From the NCBI GenBank assembly GCA_003116995.1, contig BDSL01000086.1, positions 413,375 through 477,374 of the forward strand: a stretch of DNA of 64,000 nt. Direction: 5' to 3'. Positions 33,636 to 45,177 of this stretch are shown here, in pieces. The notes under the pieces are model-generated. The model searched no databases, was not told the DNA's origin, and saw only the letters and a program-made list of their open reading frames with translations. The stretch is from Yamagishiella unicocca (lineage: Eukaryota; Chlorophyta; Chlorophyceae; Chlamydomonadales; Volvocaceae). The position numbers and the translations under genes were made by a program. Each line of letters starts with the position of its first letter. Positions within the stretch are counted from its first letter, which is position 1.

Positions 33636-36008
33636 ATGGGCGGCGGCTTTTGGGCCCTTGCTGCCGGTGCGTACTTCACTCCGATATGGGCGCACGTTAT
33701 GGACCCGTTGTGGCCTTCCACACGCCCAGATACTGTAAGAGTACAAAATTAGGCACGCTTATCATTGTGGCCAATCCGCACAGGGTACATGTTCGCGTAC
33801 TTCAACGCTAAGAGCATAGAAGAGCGCAAGGCCCGGATAGAGCGTGTTAATAAGCAGGCAAGCAGGCACACGGGCGAGAAGGTGGGGTGCAGCCAGCGGC
33901 TTACAGCCGGGGGGGCGGAAGGGTAAGGGGGTGGGGTCACAGCCGTACCATAAAGCCATTCGGGGAATGAGGAGGGAACTGGCGTTGTGTGTTGTACAAC
34001 GCAGCACCATGGCGTGGCCACCTCTATTTGTTTGACACCGCGGTCAAACACGGTCACGGAACGTGCTAATGGTGGCGGTCTCTGCACCGCGTGACGCTCC
34101 TGCCGTACCGTGCCGTACTGCTGCGCCGCAGCTCAAGCACCTGTACGGGCCGCTGTTGTCCAGCGTGACTGCTTCCCGGTCCGCCTTCCATGCAATGGTG
34201 AAGCAACATAGCCCGGACGGCACAAAGGTGGGGCGCGTGTGCTGCGGCGGGGGGTTGCTGGTGATAATGATGGCTAGGGGGCTGTTGCTGCCGCTGATGT
34301 CGATGACGGGGCTGGTGCTGATGCTGTTGATGATGAGGAGCTGGTGATGGGGTGGTAGTGCACGGGATACGCGTGGACCGACACAGTAGGAGACGAGTCG
34401 CTAGCTGGGGATGGGTAGGGTTGATGCTGGCGCTGGTACTGGTATTGGTGGGGGGGTGCGGAGGGAGGTGGCCGGAGTGCCAGGTGCGTGGCATGGCGTG
34501 ATGTGGGTACGGAGGATGCGGCGATGCTCGGCTCCCGAGCCCGAGCCCACCCGCCCGCGCCGTTGCCGGCAGCTGCGAACCTGGTGCTTCCTGGTGCCGC
34601 CTGGTGCTTCCCGGTGCCGCCTGGTGCCGCCTGGTGCCTCCTGGTGCTGCCTGGTGCACGAGGCCTCACCTGGCCGCCGCACTCGGCCGCAAACCCCCGC
34701 AGGAGGCCTTTCAAGCCGCCTTACAAGCCAACCCAGAGGGCCCCGAAGCTCGCGCGTACCGCATCTGGATGGCGGAAGTGCTGCAGCCCCTCAACGAGCG
34801 AGCCGCCAAGGTGGGAGCGCTTAGTAATAGCGCCAAGCCACGAAGCTCCAGGAGGACAAACAGTCCGGGGGCTATGATGGGGAGCGGAGTCGGGTCTGCA
34901 TCAGGTGGCAGCGGGGGGGCCCGCAGCAGCCACCCAGCTGCAAACCCGACAGGAAGGGGGCCGTCGCGCGCCTGAGGGTGACGGAGAGACGCGTGAGACA
35001 ACATGGGGGCAAGAGGAGACAGCGCTGCGGGTGGGCGTGAGGGCGGGCCGGGCGTGTGGTGAGTTGCGGACGCCGCCGCAACCAACCTCACGCGTCCGCC
35101 GCCGCCCCCTTCCTGCGGTACCCCCCTGCTGGCGCCCAGGTGGTTACGGAGCACATCGACCTGCTGGATTCCCCCGGCTTGGAGCCGGTGCTGCTGCAGC
35201 TGGTGGCGGCAACCAGCGCGTACCGAGTCATACTGCATAGGTAGGAGCGGGTGAGGGCCGCTGGCTTGTCGCTGCGTTTGTGGGAGTGAAGGCAGCACAC
35301 GAATAGGCGGGGTGGCGGGCAACGTGGGCTGATACAGGTTGGCAGGGTGCGCCTGCAACCCGGATACGGGGTTGGCTGGCTTGCGATTGTGGCGATGCAC
35401 GTCCTAGGCGCTTCGCTTGTTGCCCGCCTCCACCCTGCTGAGTGCTCGTGGGTCTCTCCGTTCGTGTCTCCTGGGTTCCGGTCTGACGCATCTCTTGACA
35501 CGTTCCTCCCTTGCGGTTGGCTGCGCGCTGACCGCATGGCCCGGGGGCACGCCGCTGCACAGCTGGAAGACGGGTGACCTGGCCGCTTACAGTGCGATTA
35601 AGGTGCGGGAGGGGCGGCAGGGGAGCTGAGGACACGACTTGCAGCGGGAGGCCTTGATTGCGGCGATGGGATTGCAGTTCGGCTTCGGAGCAGGCGCACA
35701 TGTATAGCATGGCTTCCTCCATGCTATCAACAGGGTGATGGGCGTTGGTCCCAAGCACCAGCGCACACAGCGAGGCGGTGCCTTATTTTTATTTTTATTT
35801 ATTTTTAGGTACGCGGGAAATCCCAGAGGCGAACTAATAATGTCACTGTCCCCCCTTCTTGCCCCCCCGGCCGCAACCCATATTGTCCGCGTCTGGTCAG
35901 TACCCGGACAACATCGCGGACTTTCTCAGTCGCGAATTTGTAAAGGTGAAGCGCCGACAGGCGGCGCTCCTGGGAGAAGGCTCGACCGGCTTGCGCTCGA
36001 GGCTCTAG
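33636..36008 (+). CDS. 185-residue protein with one N-terminal hydrophobic segment (7 exons)
   Basis: Exons: 33636-33666, 33784-33857, 34132-34227, 34703-34810, 35140-35240, 35563-35602, 35901-36008; phases agree. The product begins MGGGFWALAAGYMFAYFNAK, one short hydrophobic segment, then charged helices ERKARIERVNKQLKHLYGPL, HAMVKQHSPDGTKEAFQAAL, YRIWMAEVLQPLNERAAKVV, EHIDLLDSPGLEPVLLQLVA, HSWKTGDLAAYSAIK and a basic tail ending GSTGLRSRL. The VNxQLxxLYGPL pattern resembles small membrane-anchored proteins of unknown function in bacteria and plants, recalled only as a pattern. The second intron appears to use a GC donor (CAG/GCAAGC); an in-frame GT donor at 33882 would add eight residues (ASRHTGEK) instead. 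TGTAA lies 88 bases after the stop. Confidence 0.8.
34566..34660. repeat. Minisatellite of CTGGTGCYKCC units in intron
   Basis: Nine or so imperfect 10-12 base units of the type CTGGTGCTTCC / CTGGTGCCGC in the third intron of the 185-residue gene. Confidence 0.75.
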
Positions 36009-37974
36009 CCCCAAGATGGCAGCGGGGACACACGGGCAGGCATGTTTCATCTTGTTGGCACTGCTTGCTTGCTTGTGGGTTCGCTACGTTGCGCGTGTAA
36101 AGGTGGTGAGATGTGACGAGGTGAGCCTGCGTAGGCATTGGACCTGTCATGCACGTTGTGACAACCCCATAATTTGCCTTTTTTGTTTTCCCAGCTGCCC
36201 CTCCTGACCAACGGCCAACTGCCATCAGTGCACGACCAGTTCTGCTGCTGTGACGAGTGCCCTCTTAGTGGTTCACAGAAGCACCGACCTGCTTGCTGGT
36301 GGTACCGGCCTGGTTCCAGTGGCTTTCGAAAATACAACTTTGACGCGACAGCTGGCCGCGGATGCCGCTCTCGTAATGTTGCCGACATACCGTAGGGTGG
36401 CGGCACCCTGAAGGATCCCAGCTGGAAACAGGGTGAGGATGCATGAACTTGGTCCTGGTGGAGTCTAAAGGCGCCGCAGCGCGACGAACATGTCTGCTAC
36501 TTATTAGACCCTGTCTGACCGCGGCGTGGACCGGGGAGTTTGAGAGATGCCATGCTGGCACATGGATTGTTGTGCGTCGCCTCCTCTACCGCTGAGATGT
36601 GCGTTTTTTTGCCAGAAGCTAGGTCCGCTTGTGAAAAGACTCGGTATTTTGTGAGGGCCGATTGTAGAGCTGAGAGGGCCTGCAACAGGGGCCTCGCTTG
36701 TTCTCCAGAGAATTGAATGCCAGGGATACTTGCAATAAAACTGCCGTAGGGCGGCGGCCTGAGCCGAGGCCGGTATCGAAGATGTGGGGCGAATGAAGGT
36801 GTGGGGTGGGGCGACATCGCGGTTGAAAGACCGGCAGCCACACCAGGTGGGATACTTATTCGGTGCCGTGTTATGTAGTGAAGCCGGTACCGGTGGTGAT
36901 CGGAAAAGTAAATGGTGGACGAATCATTCCACCTCCGTCTATCGGACAAAAGAGGTGCGCCAAAGTGTGCGTGGAATGCGTCGGCAACGGTGTGATGGTA
37001 CAATATCGACGCCCGCACGTGCATTGTAAGTTGGGTTGCCGTTCGCACGTGCTGCTGTCGTCAAGTGGACCCTCACGGTTGATACCGTTGGCCCCCAGGA
37101 TCCGCGTGTGCAACGAAGCGCGCAACGTCCGTATAAGCCTTTCCAGCCCGCAGAGGCATCGTTCCGATGCCCTAGTCCATATTCCACAACCCTAAGCAAA
37201 AAACGCACACACTGCTGGTGGCCAAAAGCAACAAGGTATGCGCGATACGGTATCACCCTGTTGGGAACCGATATCGAGCAAAACAACGGTTTGGTAATTC
37301 CACAGCCCCATTCCGCCGAAGACCCCGCCTCCGCTGCAGCTGCAGCGGGGGACCAGCGTGTACGGCTTGTACGGCCATATCGGCGCGAAGCGAATGAGGG
37401 CGGGTTGCCATCGGGCACCGCCAGCCCCTCGGAATCTGGAGAAACTATAACCGTAACCGGCATGCATGGTGTTAGCGCAACGGTATGGAGCACGTGAAGT
37501 AGTGGCGACGGCTCCGCAACCCACTGCCTAGAATGGGTCTGAACACTTGCCCGCATCCTAACAGCCGTTAAACCCTATCCCGCAAATGTACCCAACAGCG
37601 TGCACCCGACATCTCGCACTTCGAAACCAACATCTCCAGCTGCATCCGCACTGCCAGTGACAACGTGAGGCGCGCATGTGCCCAGAAACGGCAATCGCCC
37701 TGTGCAAGCATAAAACAAGGTAAGGTGCAGCGTACAGGACCTCCTCGCCCCCGGATGGCTCGTTGCAAAGCGTGCGGTCCGCAAACGGTCGGTCGTTTCA
37801 ACAAAAATGTACAAAACAACGGCAACCGCCTACCCCACGTGAAGTCCGTCTCAAAATGCGCGGATATGCGACCTCATGATGTGACCGCCGTCGTTCGTGC
37901 CCTTCCAAGGTCGGCAATTGAGCTTGGCCCATCGTTCCCTCCATCGTCAGAAACTAACAAACGAAAGCTCATCC
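36009..37974. other. Intergenic region between convergent genes
   Basis: It holds the 3' ends of the plus-strand 185-residue gene and the minus-strand Gln-rich gene. Several open frames of 80-200 codons exist on both strands, but none has a recognisable family, biased composition or coherent splice sites. Nothing else was seen. Confidence 0.45.
36096..36100 (+). promoter_or_regulatory. TGTAA polyadenylation signal
   Basis: TGTAA in GCGCGTGTAAAGG, 88 bases after the stop of the gene at 33636-36008. Confidence 0.6.
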
Positions 37975-38339
37975 TCATCGCCTCAGACGCGGGTCGATCG
38001 GGGGTGGACCCTGCTGCCCCGAAGGAGCTGCCGTCGCCTGCGCAGCATTTGTGTGCGCCTGCGGGTACTGCGCCGCCTGCGCGTACGGATACCCGTGCGG
38101 GTACCCGTGTGCCTGATGATACTGGTAGTACGACGCGTTCGGCGCTGTGCCGTACTGCTGCACCGCCGCGCCCGCCCCCGGCCCCCCTGGCGCTCCAGCG
38201 TGCTGGTAGTAGCTGTCCGCTGCAAGCGCCCCTTGCCCCGCGGCCATCTGCTGCTGCTGCTGATACTGCTGCTCCTGGCGGACCGCCTGTTGCTGCTGTT
38301 GCTGCGGCTGTTGCTGTTGCAGCTGTTGTTGTTGTTGCT

Positions 38340-38373
<34 letters not shown>

Positions 38374-41300
38374 CTGTTGTTGTTGCTGCATTGCATCATT
38401 GCGGGAACCCATGACCGCCTGCTGCGGCTGCGGCTGCTGCTGCTGAAGCGCCTTGACACCACCACTCGCGCCGGCCGGCCCTTGACCATACCCAGGCCAG
38501 TGGCCGTACACCCCAGGACCCGTGCCCCCGCCAGCATTCATAGCGCTAACGCGGGCAGTGTGCTGACCGCCAGTGGCGCCACCAACACCGCCACCGCCGC
38601 CAGCAGACGGTCCCCCGGCAGCCAAGGCAGCCACGCTTCCCAACGCCCCAGCCGCCGCCGCGACAGCTGCCGCCGCCGCCGCTGCTGCCGCGTCCGCCGG
38701 CACATCTCCCACCGCGGCCCTCTGTCGAGCGCCGCCGGCAAACCCCCCCACAGTGGAGCCCCCTGCCGCCGGTGCCGCCCCAGGCGCCACGGTTGTTCCG
38801 GCGCCCTGCCCCGCCGCCGCTCCTGCGCCCGGGCCCTGCCCCGCCTTGCTCAGCGCAACCAGCACCTCACCCAGCTGGCCGTTGCCCGAGCCGTGCTGCT
38901 GCATGAGCAGCGCCAGCAGGTCCGAGCTGGTGAGCTTGCTGGGGTCCACATTGGGCGGCAGAGTGATGGTGCCGAGGGTCAGGAGCGGCTGGGCTCCGGA
39001 ACCCGCTGCTCCGGAACCCGGAGAGGCCCCGGCGGCGCCGGCAGCGGCGGCGCCGCTGGCGGTAGCCGTCGGAGCGTTCGCCGTCGGAGGCGCCGCGGCG
39101 CCGCCGGGGCCCTGCTGCAGATGCTGCTGCTGTCCGTAGCTGGAAGTAGTGCCTGCAGATGCCGCGGCCGCCGCTTGCGGTTGTGATGGCGGTTGCTGCC
39201 CGGGCGCGCCCGGCCAGGCGCTTGCTGCGGCCGGTGAGGGGACGTTCTGCTGCGCAGGTTGCCCAGCCTGGCCGGCGGGAGGCTGAGGCTGAGGCTGCTG
39301 CTGCTGGCTAAAGTGCTGCTGCAGCGCTGCCAGGGTGCTCGACAGCAGGTCCGGCTGCAGGAAGCCGGAGGCATCCTGCTGCTGCTGCGGCGCCGCTGGC
39401 GCAGCAGCCGGCACTTGGTGCTGAGCGACTTGCTGCTGCTGCTGTTGGGAGACATTCGCGGGGCTTGCCGGCACAGCAGCGCGCGCCATGCTTGGTTGCT
39501 GGTACTTCAACTCCTGCTGCTGTTGCTGTGGCGGCGGGAGTTGCTGCTGCTGTTGGTGGTGGTGGTAGGCCTGCTGTTGCTGGGGCACCTGCTGCTGGGG
39601 CGGGATTGCCATCGGAGCATTCGGCGCGCCTGTCAGCGTCAGGCCCCCGCCAGTGTGGGCCTGAAGGCGGGCCTGCCACTGCTGGGGAGCCTCCGCGGCA
39701 GCCTGGGGATGCAGCACCTGCTGTTGCTGTTGCACGGATAGCTGGTGCGGCGCCTGCGACGTCCCCAGGTGCTGCTGCAACGCCGCCAACGTGCTCGCCA
39801 GCACGTCCGGCCGAGGCTGCTGCTGCTGCTGTGGCTGCTGCTCCGGAACCGGCACCTGGACCTTGGGCGGCGGCGAGCGCAGCGGCTGCTGCTCCTGCTG
39901 CTGCAGGGGCCGCTGCGGCGGAGCGTTGAATGCAGAAGGCTGCTGCTGCTGCTGCGACACCTGCGGCTGGGCGTAGGGCTGCTGGGCCAGCTGCTGGTGC
40001 CCGTACAGCTGCTGCTGTTGCTGTCCCCCTGGCACCTCCAGCTGCTGCTGAGGCGGTGGAGCGGGCTGTCCGGGCTGCTGGGGGTGCCCCTGCGTACCCG
40101 CCTGGACGCCCCAGCCGACCTGCTGGCCCTGCTGGTTTGGCTGTAGCTGCTGCTGGTATGGCTGCTGCTGCTGTAGCTGCTGCTGTTGTTGTTGTTGTTG
40201 TTGTTGCGGCAGCAGGCCTCCCTGTGGTGGACTCAGGTGCTGCTGCGGCCGCTCGGGCTGCTGCTGCCCCGGCTGCTGCTGTGCCGCCATGTGCTGTTGC
40301 TGCCCCGGCTGCTGCTGTGCCGCCATGTGCTGCTGCTGCTCCCAGGGCTGCTGCGGCGCCGCGCCCCGGCCGCCCTGCCACGGCTCGCCACCCCACTGCG
40401 GCGCTGGCGCGCCACCCCAAGCGGTGCCAGCTTCAGGGGGCGGCGGGGCGGCCGCCTGGCCTGGTGGCTGCAGCAGCTGCTGTTGTTGCAGTCCGTGCTG
40501 TCCGGATCCGGGCGTAGCACCCTGCTCAGTGCGCCCCTCGCCTCGGCCAACGCCACCAGCTTCACCATTGTTTTGCTCCCAACGGGCACGCTTTTCGCCG
40601 CTATCGTCCGTACCTGGAGCCTGCCCCTGCTGCTGCTGCGGCGGCGGCTCCTGCTGCTGGTGGTGGTGGTATTGCTGCTGGTACGGATGTTGCTGCTGCT
40701 GCTGCTGCCCGTAGGGCATAAGGCCACCACTCGCCGCGTATTGCATATTGTCGTACTGGCCCGCGTGCTGGTACGACGACGGCGGCGGCGGACCGTCGTA
40801 CTGCTGTTGTGCGTGCTGGTGGACCGCGTTTGAGGCGTACGCTTGTGGCGGGACACCACCGGGGCCTCCCGCACCGCCGCCGCTTTGCACGCCGGGCGGA
40901 AGGGCCCCAGGGGAGCCGTGTTGGGGACCGTGTTGTCCCGGATACTGCTGGTGCTGCGGCTGCTGGTGCTGCGGCTGGTGCGGCTGCTGGAGCTGCTGCT
41001 GCTGCAATGGCGACGACGGCGCCGCCGGTGACGGGTCAGAGTCCCAGCGTGAGCGCTTGAGCTTCCGCTCGTCACGTGGGCCCCCACCCTCCCTGGAGCG
41101 ACCCGGGGGCTGCTGCTGCTGCGGCGGCTGCTGGTTGTGCACGGGCTGTTGCTGCGGCGGCGGCTGCTGGTTGTGCGCGGGCATCTGCTGCTGCTGCTGG
41201 GGGTCCGGGTAGCGCTGCTGGGGCGGCGGGCCGTGCGGCGGGACTGGGCTACCCCCCGCAACGTGGGCTGCGTGGTCGTGCGGGTATGGATACGGCTGCT

Positions 41301-44300
41301 GCAAGTGTTGATGTTGGGGACCCGGCGCCTCACCCCTGCCGTAAGGCGGGTGCTGCAAGTGCTGCTGGTAATGCGGTGGAGGCGCCTGCCCGGCAGCAGC
41401 CACCGGGCCCTGCGGCGGCCGCGGGGCACCGCTGGCGTCTCTCCCACGCTGCGCCTCGCCGTCGCTTCCGCCGCCATCGCTGCCACCGGGTCCGCCGCGG
41501 TCGTTGTCCCACCTCGACCTGCGCTGCTGCGACCGCTGCTGCGCCTGCAGCTGCTGCGCGCCGGGACCTGCCGCAGGCGCCTGCTGGGCCGGCTGCTGTT
41601 GCTGTTGGTGCTGCTGTGGCAGGTAGCCAGGCGCGGCTTGGGTCGGCGCCCCGGGGCCCGGCTGCTGTTGGTGTTGGTGCTGCCCAGGAGCTGGAAACTG
41701 CTGGTGCAGATAAGGGGGCTGTTGCTGCGGTGGCGGTAGCGGCTGGACGCTACTGCCAGCAGGACCTCGCGACGTCTCACCCTGCACAGCCCTCGGCGGG
41801 TAACCCGCACCGGGGGGCGCAAAGTCGCCGCCGGGCCCTCCCGGGTATGAACTACCGTACGGCGGCGGTTGGCCAGCAGCTGCGGAAGGTGCAGCGCCGT
41901 ACGGCGGGGCGGCGGCGGGCGCATTGCCGCCCTCACCCACGGCGGGGTGCCCGGGGCCGCCCGGGGGGCCGGGACCCATGGGACCGTTGGGGCCGCCGCC
42001 ATGCGCACCGCCGTGTTGCCACTGCTGGCTGTGAGGGTAGTCGTGCGGGGCGTGCCCCTGGCCAGGGGGCCCGCTCGGGGCCTGTCCGTAACCCTCGGGC
42101 GGCTGTCCAGCCGCTCCCGCAGCTGGATAGGGGTGAGCAGCCTGGCCGTGCTCGTAGCCCTGCGCCTGCCCCTGGCCTTGCGCGGGAAATGGCTGTTCGT
42201 TGCCCACCATGTGTGGGTGGTAGCCGGGAGCAGCTTGGAATGGCTGCGGCTGTTGCGGCTGTTGCTGGCCGCCTGGCGGGGGGTAGCCTTGTCCGTGCAG
42301 CTGCTGCTGATGTGAGGTGGCCCACGGGCCACTGCCAGGGGGCCCTGCGAAACCCTGCCACGGCGCCGGTGGCCCCCCGGCTCCTCCATCTCCACCAGCT
42401 GACTGCGGCCCAGCGCCGGGGGGCAGCCAGCCGTGCACCGAATGCGCGGGCGGCCCGCCGTCCGGCCCCAGCCCCTGGCCGCCGCCATTCTCCAGACCAG
42501 GCTGGCCATACGGGCGCTGCGGTGCAGCACCATACTGCTGGTTCGGGTTCTGCTGCGGGTGCGTGTGCGGATGCGGGTGCTGCTGGGGGGCCCAGGCCGG
42601 AGGCGGCGGCGGCGCCGCCGCCTCGGTCGAGGCGCCGCGACCCCCTGCAGGGTTCCCGTCGGGCTGCGCGCGCGCCTTGGCGTCCGCCACTCCACGGTGC
42701 CCCTCAGCGGCAGCACCGCGCAGCTCGTGCGGTGGCTGCTCGCGCGTGCCGCCACCGCCACCAACGGCTACGCCGCCAACGCCGACGGCTTTGGCTCCGC
42801 CAGCGGCCGGTGCGCCCGCTGGACCGCTGTCAGCTGCCTTGCTGCTGGTGTCGCTGTCCCGCCAACGCGACGCACGCGGCCTGCCGGCGGCTCCGGCGGT
42901 GTTAGTCCCCGCCGCACCGCTGCCGGCTAGCGGGGGCGGAAGTGGAGCCGCAGCCGCGGCGGCGTCTCGCTGCTGCCCTGCGGGTGCCGGCGGGACCCCC
43001 TGGCGCTGCTGCTCGGGGCTCCCCCATATCCCTGGGCCTGGTTGCGGGTGAGTATGCGGGGGATGCTGCAGCTGCTGTTGCTGGCCCGGGTCAACAGGTG
43101 GCCATGGAGCCGCTCCAGGGGGGCCGTGAGGCGCGAGGCCGCCGTCGCTGCCGCGACGCGCCTGGTGCGGGTGCTGTTGCGGGGTCGCGTGGGGTGGAAC
43201 TCCGTCGTGCTGCAGGTGCGCATCCATCCGCATATGGCTGTCCACGTGAGCTTGTTGCGGCTGCTGGTGGGGGTGGGGGTGCTGCTGTTGCGGCGGTGGC
43301 GGCTGAGAGGGTGGCGGTGGGCCGGGCGGACCGCCGGATTGGGGTACCCCTGGTGCCTGGCCGAAAGCGTATGTGTCCGGTGGGCCTGTGTGGGCGATCG
43401 GCCGCGGATGGTGCAACGAGGCAAGAGGGGGTTACATGAAAAGACAGTTGACTCGACATGGGAATTGTAGTGGGTGCATAGCCTTCGGAAACCTGGCCGC
43501 GCGCGCATGCTACTGGACTAGGGTGGACGGCCACAAAAACGGACGCGACGACGGTGGGTGCAGTGAAGAAGAAGAACGGGTGGGCTGTAGTGTGGATTGC
43601 AAAGCGGAGAACTGGGATGGCGAAGGGGGAAGCGATGACGCGGGATGCATCGAGGGCTTGTGACGCCCCATCCGGGGGGCAAGAGGGGGGTGAGGAATGG
43701 GGCGCTGATGTCACAGCGTGGACGCCTAATCTGTCTATTCTCACGGGTCGGATGTCTAGCCAGCCGGACCATGAGCAGCACAAGGCAGGCTTGGCACCTT
43801 CGTGACGCATGCGAGGGTTGGGATGGGCGGCCTATCCATGCGAGGGAAGGGGTAGCAGCTGCGTGGTCGACCATTGTCAAAAACCCGGAAGTGGGTCACA
43901 GCTGCCAACCCGCTGCCGCAATGCATGCCGACACCACATTTCTTCCGCACCCGACGTTTGCATTTGGCCTGAATTTGAGCCCGGCAGGACATCACGGCGT
44001 TAAAAAAAGATGTGCACTGGACGTGGTTCGGCGGCATTAATATCTGAAACGTGCTGCCCATGTCGCATGAGCCTGTGTGCGGGTCTCTGCCACATGGATG
44101 AAAAACCAATGGCTCGGTGTATTCCCTGCCTTCACAGGGCAGGTGCGACGGGGCAGGTGCTTGCCACATTGCCCGGCAGAGGTGGTGCGACTTTACTGCT
44201 GCAACACGCGTGTTGTCCAGTGGAGTAGCGCATAGTGGGCTGGCGTTGAGAAGTGCGCGCCCTGCTGGGGCGGGGGCCATCGCCACGACAGCCGGGTTTG

Positions 44301-45177
44301 CGCCGACCTGTGCTCAGTTTGGCGCTGGCTATCGAAGCGAGTTCAAGCCGTGCTACCTCAAAGCGTCATGGGAGCACCTGGCTCGGGAGGAAGCATGGTG
44401 CCCTTTGCGATAGTTGACGACCCTGGACAGCAATCCCATACCCTTCTGCAAGACCCTGCTTACGACCTGGGCTCTGCATCTGCTGTCAAAACGACGCAAG
44501 TTCCCGCACGCGCCAGCGAGGCCCAGGCTCCCCGTACAGAAGGCGAACACACATCAAGAAACGCAGGGATTGCACGCTTATTTGGGCACAGGTGTCATGT
44601 ATGCAGGCTGTCGACCGCGCGTGACCGCACCTTGCGATGGATGCTGCGGGTAGGGGCCGCCTCCACCTCCTCCACCGTGGTGTACGGGTGCGCTCATGTG
44701 GCCTGCGTGTACCCGTGGATCAGGGCCCCATGCGGGCTGCGCATGCTCAGGGTAGCCGCTCACGCCGGAGGGGGGAGCGTAAGCCGCAGCCCGCGCCGCA
44801 TCGAGGGGCCCTCGACCTGTGAAAGGCGCGCCTTGCTGACCGGCCCCTCCGGACCCAGGGCCCCAGCCTGCGCCGTCCGGGTGGGGAGGATAAGGCTGGT
44901 GGTACGGAGCTGGAGCCAGCTGGCCTCCGTATTCGGGCGCCGTTGGTGGGCCACCCGGGTAACCTGGTGCGGCCGGGGGACCTGCGGGCGGAGGCCACGG
45001 CGGCCTGGCAGAGGACTGCCCGCCCGCGTGGGCAGCATGGTGCTGCCGGCGCTCGTCGTTTGAACGATGCGAGCCATCGCGATCTCGTGCCGGCCCACGT
45101 CGGTGCTGCATTGATTCCCTGCGTGATTCACCGCGGGGCCCATTGTCCCGCACGTCACGGTATCCACGCGAGCTCAT
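37975..45177 (-). CDS. Giant Gln/Pro-rich protein with four ULM-like RW motifs (2 exons)
   Basis: Exons 45177-44631 and 43385-37975 join in phase to 1985 residues. The N-terminus (MSSRGYRDVRDNGPRGESRR) is Arg/Ser/Asp-rich, as in splicing factors. Almost all of the rest is disordered Gln, Pro, Gly and Ala sequence with pure Gln runs around residues 1847-1880. Four basic-Arg-Trp-acidic motifs stand out: RASRWRDSD (Trp about 357), RRSRWDNDR (808), KLKRSRWDSD (963) and EKRARWEQN (1118). These match the U2AF-homology-motif ligand (ULM) pattern of SF1 and SF3B1. Two related modules, LASTLAALQQH and LSSTLAALQQH, each follow a DVL/DLL. The C-terminus is PPPIDPRLRR. No folded domain is recognised. A scaffold for spliceosomal UHM proteins is inferred from the motifs only. 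The first intron (43386-44630) is 1.2 kb. Confidence 0.85.
38282..38393. repeat. CAG/CAA triplet tract encoding poly-Gln
   Basis: On the minus strand this is a run of CAA and CAG codons, nearly all Gln, near the C-terminus of the 1985-residue protein. CAA and CAG are interleaved, which limits slippage compared with a pure CAG tract. Confidence 0.9.

Noticed and set aside
40233..42905. Long open frames antisense or shifted to the Gln-rich gene (e.g. 609 residues + and 843 residues -)
   Set aside because: GC-rich CAG/GCC-repeat coding sequence leaves other frames open. Only the frame of the 1813-codon run has splice continuity and motif content.
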